Below, in pieces: positions 1 to 8,717 of a DNA stretch of 64,000 bases. The notes beneath the pieces are model-generated. The model saw nothing but the letters and a program-made list of their open reading frames with translations, did not search any database and was not told where the DNA came from. Source of the DNA: Kaistella sp. SH40-3 (GTDB taxonomy: Bacteria; Bacteroidota; Bacteroidia; Flavobacteriales; Weeksellaceae); contig NZ_JAQYUS010000002.1 in assembly GCF_030686865.1 (NCBI RefSeq), positions 62,001 to 126,000 of the forward strand. Reading direction: 5' to 3'. The translations under genes and the position numbers were made by a program. Each line of letters opens with the position of its first letter. Position 1 is the first letter of the stretch.

Positions 1-1355
1 TTTCCGGAAGAACCAATAAAGGTTTAGGAATCGGATTTTTTAATGGAATTACCGAAAAAATGGAAGCCCAAATTCAAAATGAAAAAACCGGTGAAACCAG
101 AAAAGAAGTTGTAGAACCTTGGACGAATTATAATGTATTGGTTTTGGATCAAAGGTTTCATGAGAATTCTTCGGTAACATTAGTCAACACGAATGTTGTT
201 CGAGACGGTAATTTTCGGGATGCAAATTCTACGGCTTTTTTGTGGAATATTAATGATAAAAAGAATATCTACAATTATTATGGCGCTATCAAAGGAAGTT
301 GGGTGATGGACGATGGAACAAAATTCGGTTCTCGAGGACAAGTTGGTTTCGCAAAAAATTCCGGTAAAAATCAATTTAATTTTGATGGAAATTTCGTGAC
401 AAAAAACTGGGATATTAATGATCTAGGATTTTCTACGTCAACTAATTTCGCAAATTACAATGCTTATTATGGCTATCGAATTTTGGAACCGACGAAAAAA
501 TTTAATAATATTTATCTGAATTTTAACGTCAATTATTATCATCGATTACAACCCTATTTATTTACAAATCTGGTGATTAATCATAATAATCAGTTTATAA
601 CAAAAAATTTCAGAAGTTATGGTGGCGGTTTTGAATTTACGCCTTTTGGTGAAAATGACATCTATGAACCTCGAACAGAAGGAAGATTTTTAAAAACACC
701 TTCTTATTTAAATACCTGGATTTGGACTGAAAGTGACAATAGAAAAAAGTTTCAGTATAATTTGAATTTTGATTATTACGCTTATAATGAAAAAGGGAGA
801 AATCTTGTAAGTCCTTCAATGTATTTAAGATATCGTTTCTCCGACAAATTCAATACTGTTTGGCGATTTAATCCTTCTTTCAGCAATAATGAAACTGGTT
901 TTGCAGGAAAAGAAGACAATGAAATTTACATGGGAAAACGCCAGCGAAACACGTATGAAAACAGTTTGACTTCACAATATACTTTTAATGATAAAATGTC
1001 GCTTTCATTGGCTTTTCGTCATTATTATTCAGATGTAACTTATAAAAGTTTCTATACTTTATATCAAGATGGAACTTTAACTTCTACGAATCAATTCAAT
1101 GAAAATTTAAATGGAACGTATAATTCCTGGAATGTAGATTTACGCTATTCATGGTGGTTTGCGCCGGGAAGTCAATTGACTTTAATGTACAGAAATGCGG
1201 TGGAAGATTATTTGGGACTTTCGAGAATGAAGTTTAAAGATAACTTCAACACTTTATTTAATGAACCGATGGTTAATAATATCTCGTTGAAATTAACTTA
1301 TTATCTGAATTATAATCAGGCGAAAAATTGGTTTAAAAAGAAAGACCAATTTTAA
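1..1355 (+). CDS. DUF5916 family outer-membrane protein, C-terminal part (5' truncated by window edge)
   Basis: The reading frame is open to the left edge (codons in frame from base 3), so the first ATG at 60 is internal and this is only the C-terminal 450 or so residues. The visible part is rich in aromatic residues and alternating polar/hydrophobic strands (many N-Y-x-Y and F-x-F patterns) and ends in a run of strands, which fits an outer-membrane beta-barrel. The style matches the C-terminal region of DUF5916 proteins of Bacteroidota, whose missing N-terminus would carry a family 9 carbohydrate-binding-like domain. Function unknown in the family; envelope location is inferred. Followed by a bidirectional terminator shared with pheS. 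Confidence 0.75.
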   Translation, partial: SGRTNKGLGIGFFNGITEKMEAQIQNEKTGETRKEVVEPWTNYNVLVLDQRFHENSSVTLVNTNVVRDGNFRDANSTAFLWNINDKKNIYNYYGAIKGSWVMDDGTKFGSRGQVGFAKNSGKNQFNFDGNFVTKNWDINDLGFSTSTNFANYNAYYGYRILEPTKKFNNIYLNFNVNYYHRLQPYLFTNLVINHNNQFITKNFRSYGGGFEFTPFGENDIYEPRTEGRFLKTPSYLNTWIWTESDNRKKFQYNLNFDYYAYNEKGRNLVSPSMYLRYRFSDKFNTVWRFNPSFSNNETGFAGKEDNEIYMGKRQRNTYENSLTSQYTFNDKMSLSLAFRHYYSDVTYKSFYTLYQDGTLTSTNQFNENLNGTYNSWNVDLRYSWWFAPGSQLTLMYRNAVEDYLGLSRMKFKDNFNTLFNEPMVNNISLKLTYYLNYNQAKNWFKKKDQF

Positions 1356-1374
1356 ACTTCCACCTTTATAACGA

Positions 1375-1407
1375 AAAAACTTCCAGATTATTCCGGAAGT
1401 TTTTCTA
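1375..1407. terminator. Bidirectional terminator between DUF5916 gene and pheS
   Basis: Ten-base stem AAAAACTTCC (1375-1384) and GGAAGTTTTT (1395-1404) with a 10-base loop. A and T runs on either side suit termination of both convergent genes. Confidence 0.75.
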
Positions 1408-1455
1408 TTTTATTTAAAGCCAATTCAGAACGAATAAACTTGAATTTTTCTTTAA

Positions 1456-2466
1456 TTAAAGAGTCTTGAATTGGTCCAACATTCTTTTATCATTTTCAAA
1501 GAACATTCTAATATCGCTCATTTGATACATCAACATTGCGATTCTTTCGATTCCCATTCCAAAAGCGTAACCGGAATATTTATCAGCATCAATATTCACG
1601 TTTGCTAAAACGGCAGGATCTACCATTCCACAACCCATAATTTCTAACCAACCTGTTCCTTTGGTAATTCTGTAATCGGTTTCAGAATTCAAACCCCAAT
1701 AAACATCTACTTCTGCACTTGGTTCGGTAAATGGAAAATAAGAAGGTCTTAATCTGATTTTTGATTTCCCGAAAAGTTCTGTTGTGAAAAACTGAATGGT
1801 TTGTTTTAAATCTGCAAAACTTACATTTTGGTCAATATATAAACCTTCGATTTGGTGGAAAATACAATGCGAACGGGAAGAAATCGCTTCATTTCTGAAA
1901 ACTCTACCTGGAGATAAAATTCTCATCGGCGGTTCATTTTCTTCCATGTAACGGATTTGAACCGAAGAAGTATGCGTTCTCAATAATAAATCCGGATTGG
2001 TTTCGATGAAAAAAGTATCCTGCATATCTCTCGCCGGATGGTATTCCGGAAGATTTAAGGCAGTGAAATTATGCCAGTCATCTTCAATTTCCGGTCCGTC
2101 TGCAACAGCAAAACCGATTGATCTGAAGATTTCGATAATTCTGTTTTTCACCAAATTGATTGGATGACGCGTTCCTAACTCTGAAGGGAAACCTGGTTTG
2201 GATAAATCATCTTTTTCAAAAAGAATGCTGGAAGTTGTTGCGCTCTTTAAACCTTCCAACTTTGCTTCTACTGCTTGTTTTAAGGTATTGATTTTTTGTC
2301 CGAATTCTTTTTTCTGTTCGTTGGGAACATCTTTGAATTTCGAAAAAATATCATTTAAAATTCCTTTCTTTCCGCTGTATTGAATACGGAATTGTTCAAT
2401 TTCATCTTTATTCGTTGAACTGAAATTCGCTACTTCAACCAATAAGTCCTCAATCTTTTCTAACAT
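1456..2466 (-). CDS. pheS: Phenylalanine--tRNA ligase alpha subunit
   Basis: Class II aminoacyl-tRNA synthetase subunit that, with PheT, charges tRNA-Phe in the cytoplasm. At 336 residues it has the usual length for bacterial PheS. An N-terminal coiled-coil (about 1-85) precedes the catalytic core. Motif 2 is visible as [20 protein letters not shown], and motif 3 as [10 protein letters not shown] about 34 residues from the end. pheT is not adjacent, as is common in Flavobacteriia. A TATTTTTG -7 box lies on the minus strand at 2489-2496, so the message starts just upstream of the ATG. Confident identification. Confidence 0.97.
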   Translation of the reverse strand: MLEKIEDLLVEVANFSSTNKDEIEQFRIQYSGKKGILNDIFSKFKDVPNEQKKEFGQKINTLKQAVEAKLEGLKSATTSSILFEKDDLSKPGFPSELGTRHPINLVKNRIIEIFRSIGFAVADGPEIEDDWHNFTALNLPEYHPARDMQDTFFIETNPDLLLRTHTSSVQIRYMEENEPPMRILSPGRVFRNEAISSRSHCIFHQIEGLYIDQNVSFADLKQTIQFFTTELFGKSKIRLRPSYFPFTEPSAEVDVYWGLNSETDYRITKGTGWLEIMGCGMVDPAVLANVNIDADKYSGYAFGMGIERIAMLMYQMSDIRMFFENDKRMLDQFKTL

Positions 2467-2488
2467 TTCATTTTAATATAAGTGAGTG

Positions 2489-2496
2489 CAAAAATA
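2489..2496 (-). promoter_or_regulatory. -7 box of pheS promoter
   Basis: Minus-strand TATTTTTG matches the Bacteroidota TAnnTTTG -7 element, 22 bases before the pheS start codon. No convincing TTG -33 element is seen. Confidence 0.5.
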
Positions 2497-2614
2497 CGGT
2501 TTTTCGTTTAAAAGGCCTTAGCGGATTTTAAGTAAAGTTTAATTAAATGTTTTTTGAATAAAAATCTTCACCATTATTAGACTAGAATCACTTTTTATTT
2601 GAAGCTGAAAATCT

Positions 2615-2622
2615 TATCTTTG
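2615..2622 (+). promoter_or_regulatory. -7 box of the transaldolase promoter
   Basis: TATCTTTG matches TAnnTTTG and sits 16 bases before the ATG at 2639, implying a leader of about ten bases. The nearest TTG (2599-2601) is only 13 bases away, so the -33 element is weak. Confidence 0.55.
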
Positions 2623-2638
2623 CACAAACAAAAGTAAT

Positions 2639-3292
2639 ATGAAATTTTTTATCGACACTGCGAATCTTGAGCAAATTAAAGAAGCACAGGATTTAGGTAT
2701 TTTAGATGGCGTTACAACCAATCCATCGCTAATGGCTAAAGAAGGAATTAGCGGAAAAGAAGCAATTTTAAACCATTACAAAACTATTTGCGAAATTGCA
2801 GATGGCGATATTTCCGCGGAAGTGCTTAGCACAACTTATGAAGAAATGATTAAAGAAGGGGAAGAATTGGCCGCAATTCACCCGAACATCGTGGTGAAAA
2901 TCCCGATGATTAAAGATGGAATTAAAGCATTAAAATATTTCTCAAACAAAGGAATCAAAACCAACTGTACTTTGATTTTCTCTGCTGGACAAGCACTTTT
3001 GGCCGCAAAAGCAGGAGCAAATTATGTTTCACCATTCTTAGGAAGATTAGATGATATTTCGGTAGATGGAATGAATTTGATCGAAGAAATCAGAATTATT
3101 TTTGATAACTATATGTTCGATACCGAAATCTTAGCAGCCTCAATTCGTTCGCCAATGCATATTATCAACTGTGCAAAAATCGGTGCTGATGTGATTACTT
3201 CACCCTTAGATTCAATTCTTAATTTATTGAATCATCCATTGACTGATAAAGGTTTAGCGCAGTTTGTTGCTGATGCTAAAAAATTAGGTTAA
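2639..3292 (+). CDS. talC: Transaldolase of the FSA/TalC family
   Basis: Small (217 aa) TIM-barrel aldolase of the fructose-6-phosphate aldolase/TalC family, forming a Schiff base with the substrate. The lysine is K87 in [12 protein letters not shown]. Two positions that discriminate the subfamilies are readable: residue 61 is Glu (Gln59 in E. coli FsaA) and residue 133 is Phe (Tyr131 in FsaA). Both are transaldolase-like, so dihydroxyacetone transfer in the non-oxidative pentose phosphate pathway is predicted rather than free F6P aldol cleavage. Monocistronic, with its own promoter and a strong terminator. Confidence 0.93.
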   Translation: MKFFIDTANLEQIKEAQDLGILDGVTTNPSLMAKEGISGKEAILNHYKTICEIADGDISAEVLSTTYEEMIKEGEELAAIHPNIVVKIPMIKDGIKALKYFSNKGIKTNCTLIFSAGQALLAAKAGANYVSPFLGRLDDISVDGMNLIEEIRIIFDNYMFDTEILAASIRSPMHIINCAKIGADVITSPLDSILNLLNHPLTDKGLAQFVADAKKLG

Positions 3293-3319
3293 GAAGAGTT
3301 TTTCTTTTTTAAATATAGA

Positions 3320-3348
3320 AACCGTCTGAATCTTCAGACGGTTTTTTT
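3320..3348 (+). terminator. Rho-independent terminator of talC
   Basis: Perfect 11-base stem AACCGTCTGAA / TTCAGACGGTT (3320-3330, 3333-3343) followed by seven Ts. Confidence 0.9.
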
Positions 3349-3369
3349 GATATATAAAAATGATTTTTG

Positions 3370-4794
3370 CTAATTCTTAATTAATTTCTGGGAAAAATTT
3401 TCTCCATTTTTAAAGTTAATTTTTAGAATATAATTTCCTCTTGGAAGATTTGAAGTTTTGATATTTTCTAAACTTTTAGAAAAAAGGACTTTTCTTCCTG
3501 TCATATCATAGAGATCAAAACTTTCAGCACTTTCTGCATTTTTAATATTTAAAAAATCTCTAACTGGATTTTCTACAGTGATTTTCTTCTTTAGAATATT
3601 TGTTGTCGCAAGTAAATCATTCGTAATTAAAAATTTTTCAATTTTAAGTTTGGTTAAATTTTGATTAGCATCAGCAACAATAGAATTTACGATAATATAG
3701 TTGCTTTTCATCTCAATTTCATGTCCTGAAGAAAGAGCGAAATCTCTGCTATTGTTAATTTTTAAAGAAACCCCTGTTTCAGAATAAGCGTTTAAAGATC
3801 TCTGATTTGCTTTTTGGTTTAAAACAAAAAAGACTTTATTTCTAAAACCAACATCTAAAAACTGCTCATTATCTTCGGAAGTTATAAAACCTTCACCATT
3901 AAAATTCAAATCTAAACTTTCAGATTTCATCACAACCAATCTGCTAAAATCTGGCAGTGGATAATTCTGATATTCAAACACAGAATAAACCATTCCCTCC
4001 TTCGTAGTTCTAGTAGACATATTATTTTTGTTCTGAATAAGAAAACCATTGTTGTGATGGCAGGATTGCTGATTTAAATCCAATACCGTATTTGTTGCCA
4101 AGGAATTGATATCAAAAAAGGAAAACACGGATGATGAAAGGGAACTCACATGACAAGTCGTAATTTTTCCGTTTGAAAACTGCCCGATTGGGTAATGATA
4201 ATTGTAATTAATAACTCCATTCGCACCAAAAGAACTATCTAACTGACCATCTTTTGTATATTTTTTCGGGTAAGTTTCTGGCGAATTCGTTATCATTAAA
4301 CTTAAGTCTGCAAGAACCAAAACACTTAATGATTGAGGATTTATACTTTCTGTGACTTCATTCAATACTCCGTTATTCCCAAAGGTGGTGTCTATTGCTC
4401 CATTGCTGTGATATCTCACAATTTTTGAATCTACATAACTATTGTTATAAGAGGCAGATTTCGGACCCAAATAGACAATGATTTTATCGCCTTGCAAAAC
4501 GATGTTCAAAAAATTATTCGTACCGAGTTCTAGTTTTCCATTATTGGCAAAACTTGAATCTAAAGTTCCATCTGGCTTGAGTTTAAAAACATAACTGTTA
4601 TCAACAACACTTACGATCTGCAAAATAGAATCATCCTGCAAAACCACGGTATTGCTATGGGTGATCGTTTGATCTGAGTTAAACGTTGTCGTAAAAGTTC
4701 CGCTGTTTCCGAAGGAGGAATCTTTCGATAAATTGAGTTGCGCGAATACTTGAATACCGCAGAGGGTAATCAATAAAAAAGAGAGTTTTTTCAT
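3370..4794 (-). CDS. Secreted delta-60 repeat protein with T9SS type A sorting domain
   Basis: 474 residues. An N-terminal signal peptide (1-18, ending VFAQ) is followed by repeats of the delta-60 type, seen as recurring L-D-S-S-F-x-x-N-G motifs (about residues 24, 78, 135 and 188) that form a propeller-like fold. The last 75 residues have the type A C-terminal sorting domain layout: VENPVRDFLNI, then FDLYDMTGRKV, LPRGNYILKI and a terminal KLIKN. The protein should be exported by Sec and then carried across the outer membrane by the type IX system. Substrate or adhesive role unknown. Monocistronic. Confidence 0.9.
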   Translation of the reverse strand: MKKLSFLLITLCGIQVFAQLNLSKDSSFGNSGTFTTTFNSDQTITHSNTVVLQDDSILQIVSVVDNSYVFKLKPDGTLDSSFANNGKLELGTNNFLNIVLQGDKIIVYLGPKSASYNNSYVDSKIVRYHSNGAIDTTFGNNGVLNEVTESINPQSLSVLVLADLSLMITNSPETYPKKYTKDGQLDSSFGANGVINYNYHYPIGQFSNGKITTCHVSSLSSSVFSFFDINSLATNTVLDLNQQSCHHNNGFLIQNKNNMSTRTTKEGMVYSVFEYQNYPLPDFSRLVVMKSESLDLNFNGEGFITSEDNEQFLDVGFRNKVFFVLNQKANQRSLNAYSETGVSLKINNSRDFALSSGHEIEMKSNYIIVNSIVADANQNLTKLKIEKFLITNDLLATTNILKKKITVENPVRDFLNIKNAESAESFDLYDMTGRKVLFSKSLENIKTSNLPRGNYILKINFKNGENFSQKLIKN

Positions 4795-4898
4795 TTCATT
4801 TGTGTGTACCGCAAATTTAGATATTAAAATACTTTTAATTGGGGGTGAAATAACCTTATTTAAGATATAAAGGAGAATTAATTAAAAAAAAAAACGCT

Positions 4899-4937
4899 CA
4901 ATTAAATTGCGCGCAATATAATTGTTCACTATATTTG
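4899..4937 (+). promoter_or_regulatory. Promoter and overlapping palindromic operator of the nitroreductase-ohrR-ohr operon
   Basis: TTG at 4907-4909 and TATATTTG at 4930-4937 are 20 bases apart, an excellent Bacteroidota promoter. Three palindromes overlap it: CAATTAAATTG (4899-4909), ATTGCGCGCAAT (4906-4917) and CAATATAATTG (4914-4924). CAATT-AATTG half sites resemble known OhrR operators, so autorepression by the downstream OhrR is inferred. Confidence 0.7.
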
Positions 4938-4966
4938 CAATTCAAAATAGGATAAAATTTAAAAAT

Positions 4967-5599
4967 ATGTCATTATTAGAAAATTTAAAATGGAGACATG
5001 CAGTAAAAGCATATGATTCATCAAAAAAAGTATCACAAGAAGATCTTAATAAAATATTAGAAGCGGCCCGACTGGCTCCAACTTCTTCTGGCTTACAACC
5101 TTTCCGTGTGATTGTGGTGGAAAATCAGGAAGTAAAAGAACAGATGGTTCAGGGTGCTTTGAATCCGGAAGTAATGAAAGACTGTTCACACGTTTTGGTT
5201 TTTGCGGCTTGGGATCGTTATTCGGATGAAAAAATTGATAAAGTTTATGATTATCACACCGATGTAAGAGAATTACCAAGAGGCAGATTCGGGAGTTATA
5301 CCGATAAGTTGAAAGAGATTTATAACGCTCAAACTGCTGAAGAGAATTTTGCTCACACGGCTCGGCAGACCTATATCGCTTTAGGCTTAGCAATGGCTCA
5401 AGCAGCAGAATTAAAAATTGATAGTACGCCAGCAGAAGGTTTCAGCAATGAACTAGTTGACGAAATATTGCGTTTGAAAGATTTAGGTTTAAAAAGTGTG
5501 AGTCTACTCTACCTTGGTTACCGAGATATTGAAAAAGATTATCTTTCTCATATGAAGAAAGTGAGAATTCCGATGGAGGAATTTATCATTTCAAAATAA
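4967..5599 (+). CDS. NAD(P)H-dependent nitroreductase family oxidoreductase
   Basis: 210-residue flavoprotein of the NfsB/NfnB nitroreductase family (FMN-dependent two-electron reduction of quinones or nitro compounds). The N-terminal WRHAVKAYDSSKKVS and LEAARLAPTSSGLQPFRV segments are the classic FMN-binding start, and the C-terminal KSVSLLYLGYRD segment is also typical. An in-frame start 45 bases earlier would lie inside the promoter -7 box, so ATG 4967 is chosen. It is the first gene of an operon with ohrR and ohr (25-base gap), which suggests induction by organic peroxides and a job repairing or detoxifying oxidised products. Confidence 0.9.
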   Translation: MSLLENLKWRHAVKAYDSSKKVSQEDLNKILEAARLAPTSSGLQPFRVIVVENQEVKEQMVQGALNPEVMKDCSHVLVFAAWDRYSDEKIDKVYDYHTDVRELPRGRFGSYTDKLKEIYNAQTAEENFAHTARQTYIALGLAMAQAAELKIDSTPAEGFSNELVDEILRLKDLGLKSVSLLYLGYRDIEKDYLSHMKKVRIPMEEFIISK

Positions 5600-5624
5600 A
5601 ATCCTTTATTAAATCACCAATCCG

Positions 5625-6065
5625 ATGGAAAATCAAGAAACCCCAAAATTAGAAAACCAGATTTGTTTTCCACTTTATGTTATCTCGAAAGAGATTACAG
5701 CGATGTATCGTCCTTTTTTAGAGAAACTCGACATTACTTATTCTCAATATTTGGTGATGATGGTTTTGTGGGAAAATGACGGACTTACGGTTAATCAAAT
5801 TGGTGAAAAACTTTTTTTAGATAGTGGAACTTTGACGCCTTTATTGAAAAGGTTAGAAGTAAAATCCTATTTACAAAGAAAAAGAAAAAAGGAAGATGAA
5901 CGAGTTGTAGAAGTATTCTTAACCGAAACAGGAAGAGTTTTACAGAAAATGGCTTGCTCAATTCCGGGTAAAATGGCGGAAAAACTCAATCTATCTGAAG
6001 ATGACCTCTTAGGCCTTAAAGAAACAGTCGACAAAATTTTAAATATCGTAGAAAATAAAAAATGA
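5625..6065 (+). CDS. ohrR: MarR-family organic peroxide sensor
   Basis: 146-residue winged-helix repressor. It carries the OhrR signature: a single N-terminal sensing cysteine, Cys14, in QICFPLYVISKEI, and the DNA-binding wing LFLDSGTLTPLLKRLE followed by KRKKEDERVVEVFLT. In the family, oxidation of the cysteine by organic hydroperoxides releases DNA. A second cysteine, Cys110, is near the end (KMACSIPG), so a two-cysteine mechanism is possible. The stop codon overlaps the ohr start (ATGA), so translation is coupled. Confidence 0.92.
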   Translation: MENQETPKLENQICFPLYVISKEITAMYRPFLEKLDITYSQYLVMMVLWENDGLTVNQIGEKLFLDSGTLTPLLKRLEVKSYLQRKRKKEDERVVEVFLTETGRVLQKMACSIPGKMAEKLNLSEDDLLGLKETVDKILNIVENKK

Positions 6066-6484
6066 AAACATTATATACAACAAGCGTAACTGCAACAGGC
6101 GGACGCGACGGGCACATTAAAAGTGAAAATGGAATTCTGGAACTTGATGTTCGAACTCCAAAATCGTTAGGCGGTAAAAGTGATGATTTTACCAATCCAG
6201 AAATGCTATTTGCAGCAGGTTATTCAGCATGTTTCGACAGCGCTTTAAACCTAATGATTAAGAAATCAAAAATTGAAACAGGAGAAACTACTGTTAAGGC
6301 AAAAGTGAGCATTGGCCAAATTGAAAACGGAGGTTTTGGCTTGGCTGTTGAATTAGACGTAAATGTTCCAGGCGTTACTTTAGAAGAAGCGCAGTCGCTG
6401 ACAGAGCAAGCACATCAAGTATGTCCGTACTCAAACGCAACAAGAAACAATATTGAGGTTAAACTTTCGGTGACCAATAATTAA
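6062..6484 (+). CDS. ohr: Organic hydroperoxide reductase
   Basis: 140-residue OsmC-fold thiol peroxidase that reduces organic hydroperoxides using a cysteine pair, normally recycled by lipoyl proteins. The catalytic cysteines are Cys57 (AAGYSACFDSAL) and Cys121 (HQVCPYSNATR). Arg15 and Glu47 (NPEMLF) occupy the positions expected to activate the peroxidatic Cys. Length and start are standard. Last gene of the peroxide operon, followed by a strong terminator. Confidence 0.96.
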   Translation: MKTLYTTSVTATGGRDGHIKSENGILELDVRTPKSLGGKSDDFTNPEMLFAAGYSACFDSALNLMIKKSKIETGETTVKAKVSIGQIENGGFGLAVELDVNVPGVTLEEAQSLTEQAHQVCPYSNATRNNIEVKLSVTNN

Positions 6485-6563
6485 TTTCTGTTCTAGTAAT
6501 TTTTTTTAGAAACACATCAATTATATAGAAAATTGAATCTGTTTTGAGATTCAATTATTAAAG

Positions 6564-6599
6564 ACGGCAAAACTCATTAAAGTTTTGCCGTTTCTTTTT
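6564..6599 (+). terminator. Terminator of the ohr operon
   Basis: Stem ACGGCAAAACT / AGTTTTGCCGT (6564-6574, 6581-6591) with a 6-base loop and a T-rich tail. Confidence 0.85.
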
Positions 6600-6663
6600 G
6601 AAATAATCTACAGAGAATATTAAACAGATTTGCTCAAGTTAAATTGAGTAAATCTAAAAAAAC

Positions 6664-6698
6664 AAAAAAGGATAAAAAATTAATTTTATCCTTTTTTT
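6664..6698 (-). terminator. Terminator downstream of tRNA-Arg
   Basis: GGATAAAA / TTTTATCC hairpin (6670-6677, 6684-6691) flanked by A and T runs. Read on the minus strand it follows the tRNA 3' end by a few bases. Confidence 0.7.
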
Positions 6699-6699
6699 G

Positions 6700-6773
6700 T
6701 GACCGCGAAGGGATTCGAACCCCCAACCCTCAGAGCCGAAATCTGATATTCTATCCAGTTGAACTACGCAGCC
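6700..6773 (-). tRNA. tRNA-Arg (anticodon TCG)
   Basis: Minus-strand cloverleaf of 74 bases without encoded CCA. Acceptor GGCTGCG pairs with CGCGGTC (two G-U pairs), with discriminator A. The D arm is GTTC/GAAT, the anticodon stem TCAGA/TCTGA encloses loop TTTCGGC with anticodon TCG, and the T arm carries TTCGAAT. It should read CGA (and wobble CGN) arginine codons. Single tRNA, not in a cluster. Confidence 0.93.
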
Positions 6774-6865
6774 ATTTTTAATGGTCAATTGCTTTGCTGT
6801 GAATGGTCAATAGTTAATTTTTTAAATTGACTTTAGAAATCACCATTCACTCGAAGAAATTCACC

Positions 6866-8641
6866 CTAAAAACTAATCTTCACACCGCCCAAAATCTGTG
6901 CTCCCAAAACTTTGTAACCTTTGTAAGTTTGATACTGGGTGTTTAGTAGATTATTTCCGAGTGCAAAAATACTGAAATTTTTGTGAACTTTGTACTCTGC
7001 AGACAAATTTAAATCTGCAAATCCACCAACTTTGTCATTTGTATTTTCTGTGGAGATATAATTATTGGGATTAATTCCATCATTATTCACTTCAAATGAA
7101 TTCGTTGTCATATCTGAGCCAAAAATTGCTTTCGCACCTAAAGTCAGTTTTTTATCTAACATTGAATATTTACCACCTAAACTCGCTTTGATCAAAGGTT
7201 TGTAGTAAATATTTTTATTATTATCTAAATTATATTTAGCAAAATTTAATTCACCATCTAAAGCCAAATTCGCCAACGGGAAAAATTGAACACTCCCTTT
7301 TACCTCACTCACCTTTCCATTGTCATAAACCGAAGAGAAGGTATTTGCAAAATCATAAGCCGGACGCTTATCATTTACATCATCATTAAATAATTCGTTG
7401 GCTCTGAAAAATAAAATATCATTCATCTTCCCAAAACCTGCACTGAAATCATATTTAATTTGCTGATCGATATCGCCACGCAAACCAAAGTAGAATTTAT
7501 ACTTGGTTTCTGTCGCACGCAATTCCTGGTCAGAAATTAAGTAAGGATTCTGCTCCAATAAATCAGCGTAGGTATTGAGGTGCAAACCTCCAGTAATCCC
7601 ACCATAGAATTTGAATTCATCAGCGGCAGCAAACTGTAATTCCGCTTTCGGGAACCAATAGGTTTTAGAATTTTTCATCTGTTCTGCCAAAATCAGATTG
7701 GAGTTTTTAGCATTTAAAAATGAAAAATCAGAACCAATCATTAAATAAGAATTCCCTTTGAAGAAAGTCATTTTCGGTGCTAAAATCGCATTCAGAAATT
7801 GAGAAGAATTTTTATCGATGATATCAAAATCCGTTTTTACGGTTTCTAAATTTAAACCCAAATCAGCATTAAATCGAACATCATCAAAAGCGGGAAGATC
7901 CACGCCGTGTTTTGAAAGATTCACTAAAACTTCAGCCTGATTTTCCTTTGAACCAAAATGATCACTCAAGAAAGATGACTTCAGTCGAACATCATTCAGA
8001 ATTTCATTGGAATAAAAATCATAATAACCATTCACTTTAAAACGGTTGGTTTTCTGTTTCAAATCGATATTAGAAGATCCTGGATCGATTGCGTAAATTC
8101 CGTAATAATTATAATCATTTAAACCATAATCAGCATTGATACTGAACTTTCCTAACTCTCCGTAAGAATTTAAAAAGGCACCAATATTTGCAGAACTTTG
8201 TTTAGAATCCCAATTATAAACGTTCTTTAAACCATTGGTAGAAAGAAAATGCACATCTCCACCAACTTCCCTATCGTTTTCCAGTTTGGTAGAAATTAAA
8301 CCGTCGGCTAAAATCTTTCCATAATTCCCCATTCCTAACTGGAAATAATTATTCTGATTTTCTGCCTCGAATTTTGGCGAAATATCTTCACCTTGAATCA
8401 ACGACGTTTTAAAATCAGATGACGCCGGAACATTTGTAATATTGTAAGTCGGCGGATTTGCAGATTTTTCTTCGGGTGGATAATTTTTTTCTGCTTCGAT
8501 GGAAGTTTTCTTCTTCTCGATTTTCTTCACTTCTGGTTCGCGCTTTCTGTTTAGAAACAATTTCTCATCTTGAATTTGAGAAAATGCAACTTGCGAAAAT
8601 CCTAAAAATAACAGGGATAATATTTGAATTCGTTTGTTCAT
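6866..8641 (-). CDS. Plug-less TonB-receptor-like outer-membrane beta-barrel
   Basis: About 591 residues from the ATG at 8641, chosen because the signal peptide MNKRIQILSLLFLGFSQVAFS follows directly; a longer start at 8668 lies inside a hairpin. After a charged linker (KKIEKKKTSIEAEKN) the rest is a barrel of alternating strands, ending in the outer-membrane signature GGVKISF with terminal Phe. I see no plug domain, so the usual gated TonB transport cannot be assumed. The gene lies 76 bases downstream of a very large TPR gene on the same strand and is probably co-expressed with it. It may act as an assembly or uptake barrel with the TPR protein as periplasmic partner; function unproven. Confidence 0.8.
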   Translation of the reverse strand: MNKRIQILSLLFLGFSQVAFSQIQDEKLFLNRKREPEVKKIEKKKTSIEAEKNYPPEEKSANPPTYNITNVPASSDFKTSLIQGEDISPKFEAENQNNYFQLGMGNYGKILADGLISTKLENDREVGGDVHFLSTNGLKNVYNWDSKQSSANIGAFLNSYGELGKFSINADYGLNDYNYYGIYAIDPGSSNIDLKQKTNRFKVNGYYDFYSNEILNDVRLKSSFLSDHFGSKENQAEVLVNLSKHGVDLPAFDDVRFNADLGLNLETVKTDFDIIDKNSSQFLNAILAPKMTFFKGNSYLMIGSDFSFLNAKNSNLILAEQMKNSKTYWFPKAELQFAAADEFKFYGGITGGLHLNTYADLLEQNPYLISDQELRATETKYKFYFGLRGDIDQQIKYDFSAGFGKMNDILFFRANELFNDDVNDKRPAYDFANTFSSVYDNGKVSEVKGSVQFFPLANLALDGELNFAKYNLDNNKNIYYKPLIKASLGGKYSMLDKKLTLGAKAIFGSDMTTNSFEVNNDGINPNNYISTENTNDKVGGFADLNLSAEYKVHKNFSIFALGNNLLNTQYQTYKGYKVLGAQILGGVKISF

Positions 8642-8665
8642 TGATTTAATTTCTTTTTCAATTTC

Positions 8666-8709
8666 CATAGGGTTTTACCCTATGCTATTTTATTGCGCCA
8701 CTTCGTGGC
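8666..8709 (-). other. Two intercistronic hairpins between TPR and barrel genes
   Basis: CATAGGG-TTTTA-CCCTATG (8666-8684) and GCCAC-TTC-GTGGC (8697-8709) sit back to back in the gap. Neither is followed by a clear T run, so they look like mRNA processing or attenuation structures rather than full terminators. Confidence 0.5.
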
Positions 8710-8717
8710 TTTCGGAT

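Noticed and set aside
4922..4966. Longer N-terminus of the nitroreductase
   Set aside because: The extension overlaps the promoter -7 box and would not be transcribed.
6774..6865. Integration site at the tRNA-Arg gene
   Set aside because: No integrase gene and no repeated tRNA 3' end was found nearby; the short AATGGTCAAT repeats are next to the tRNA 5' end instead.
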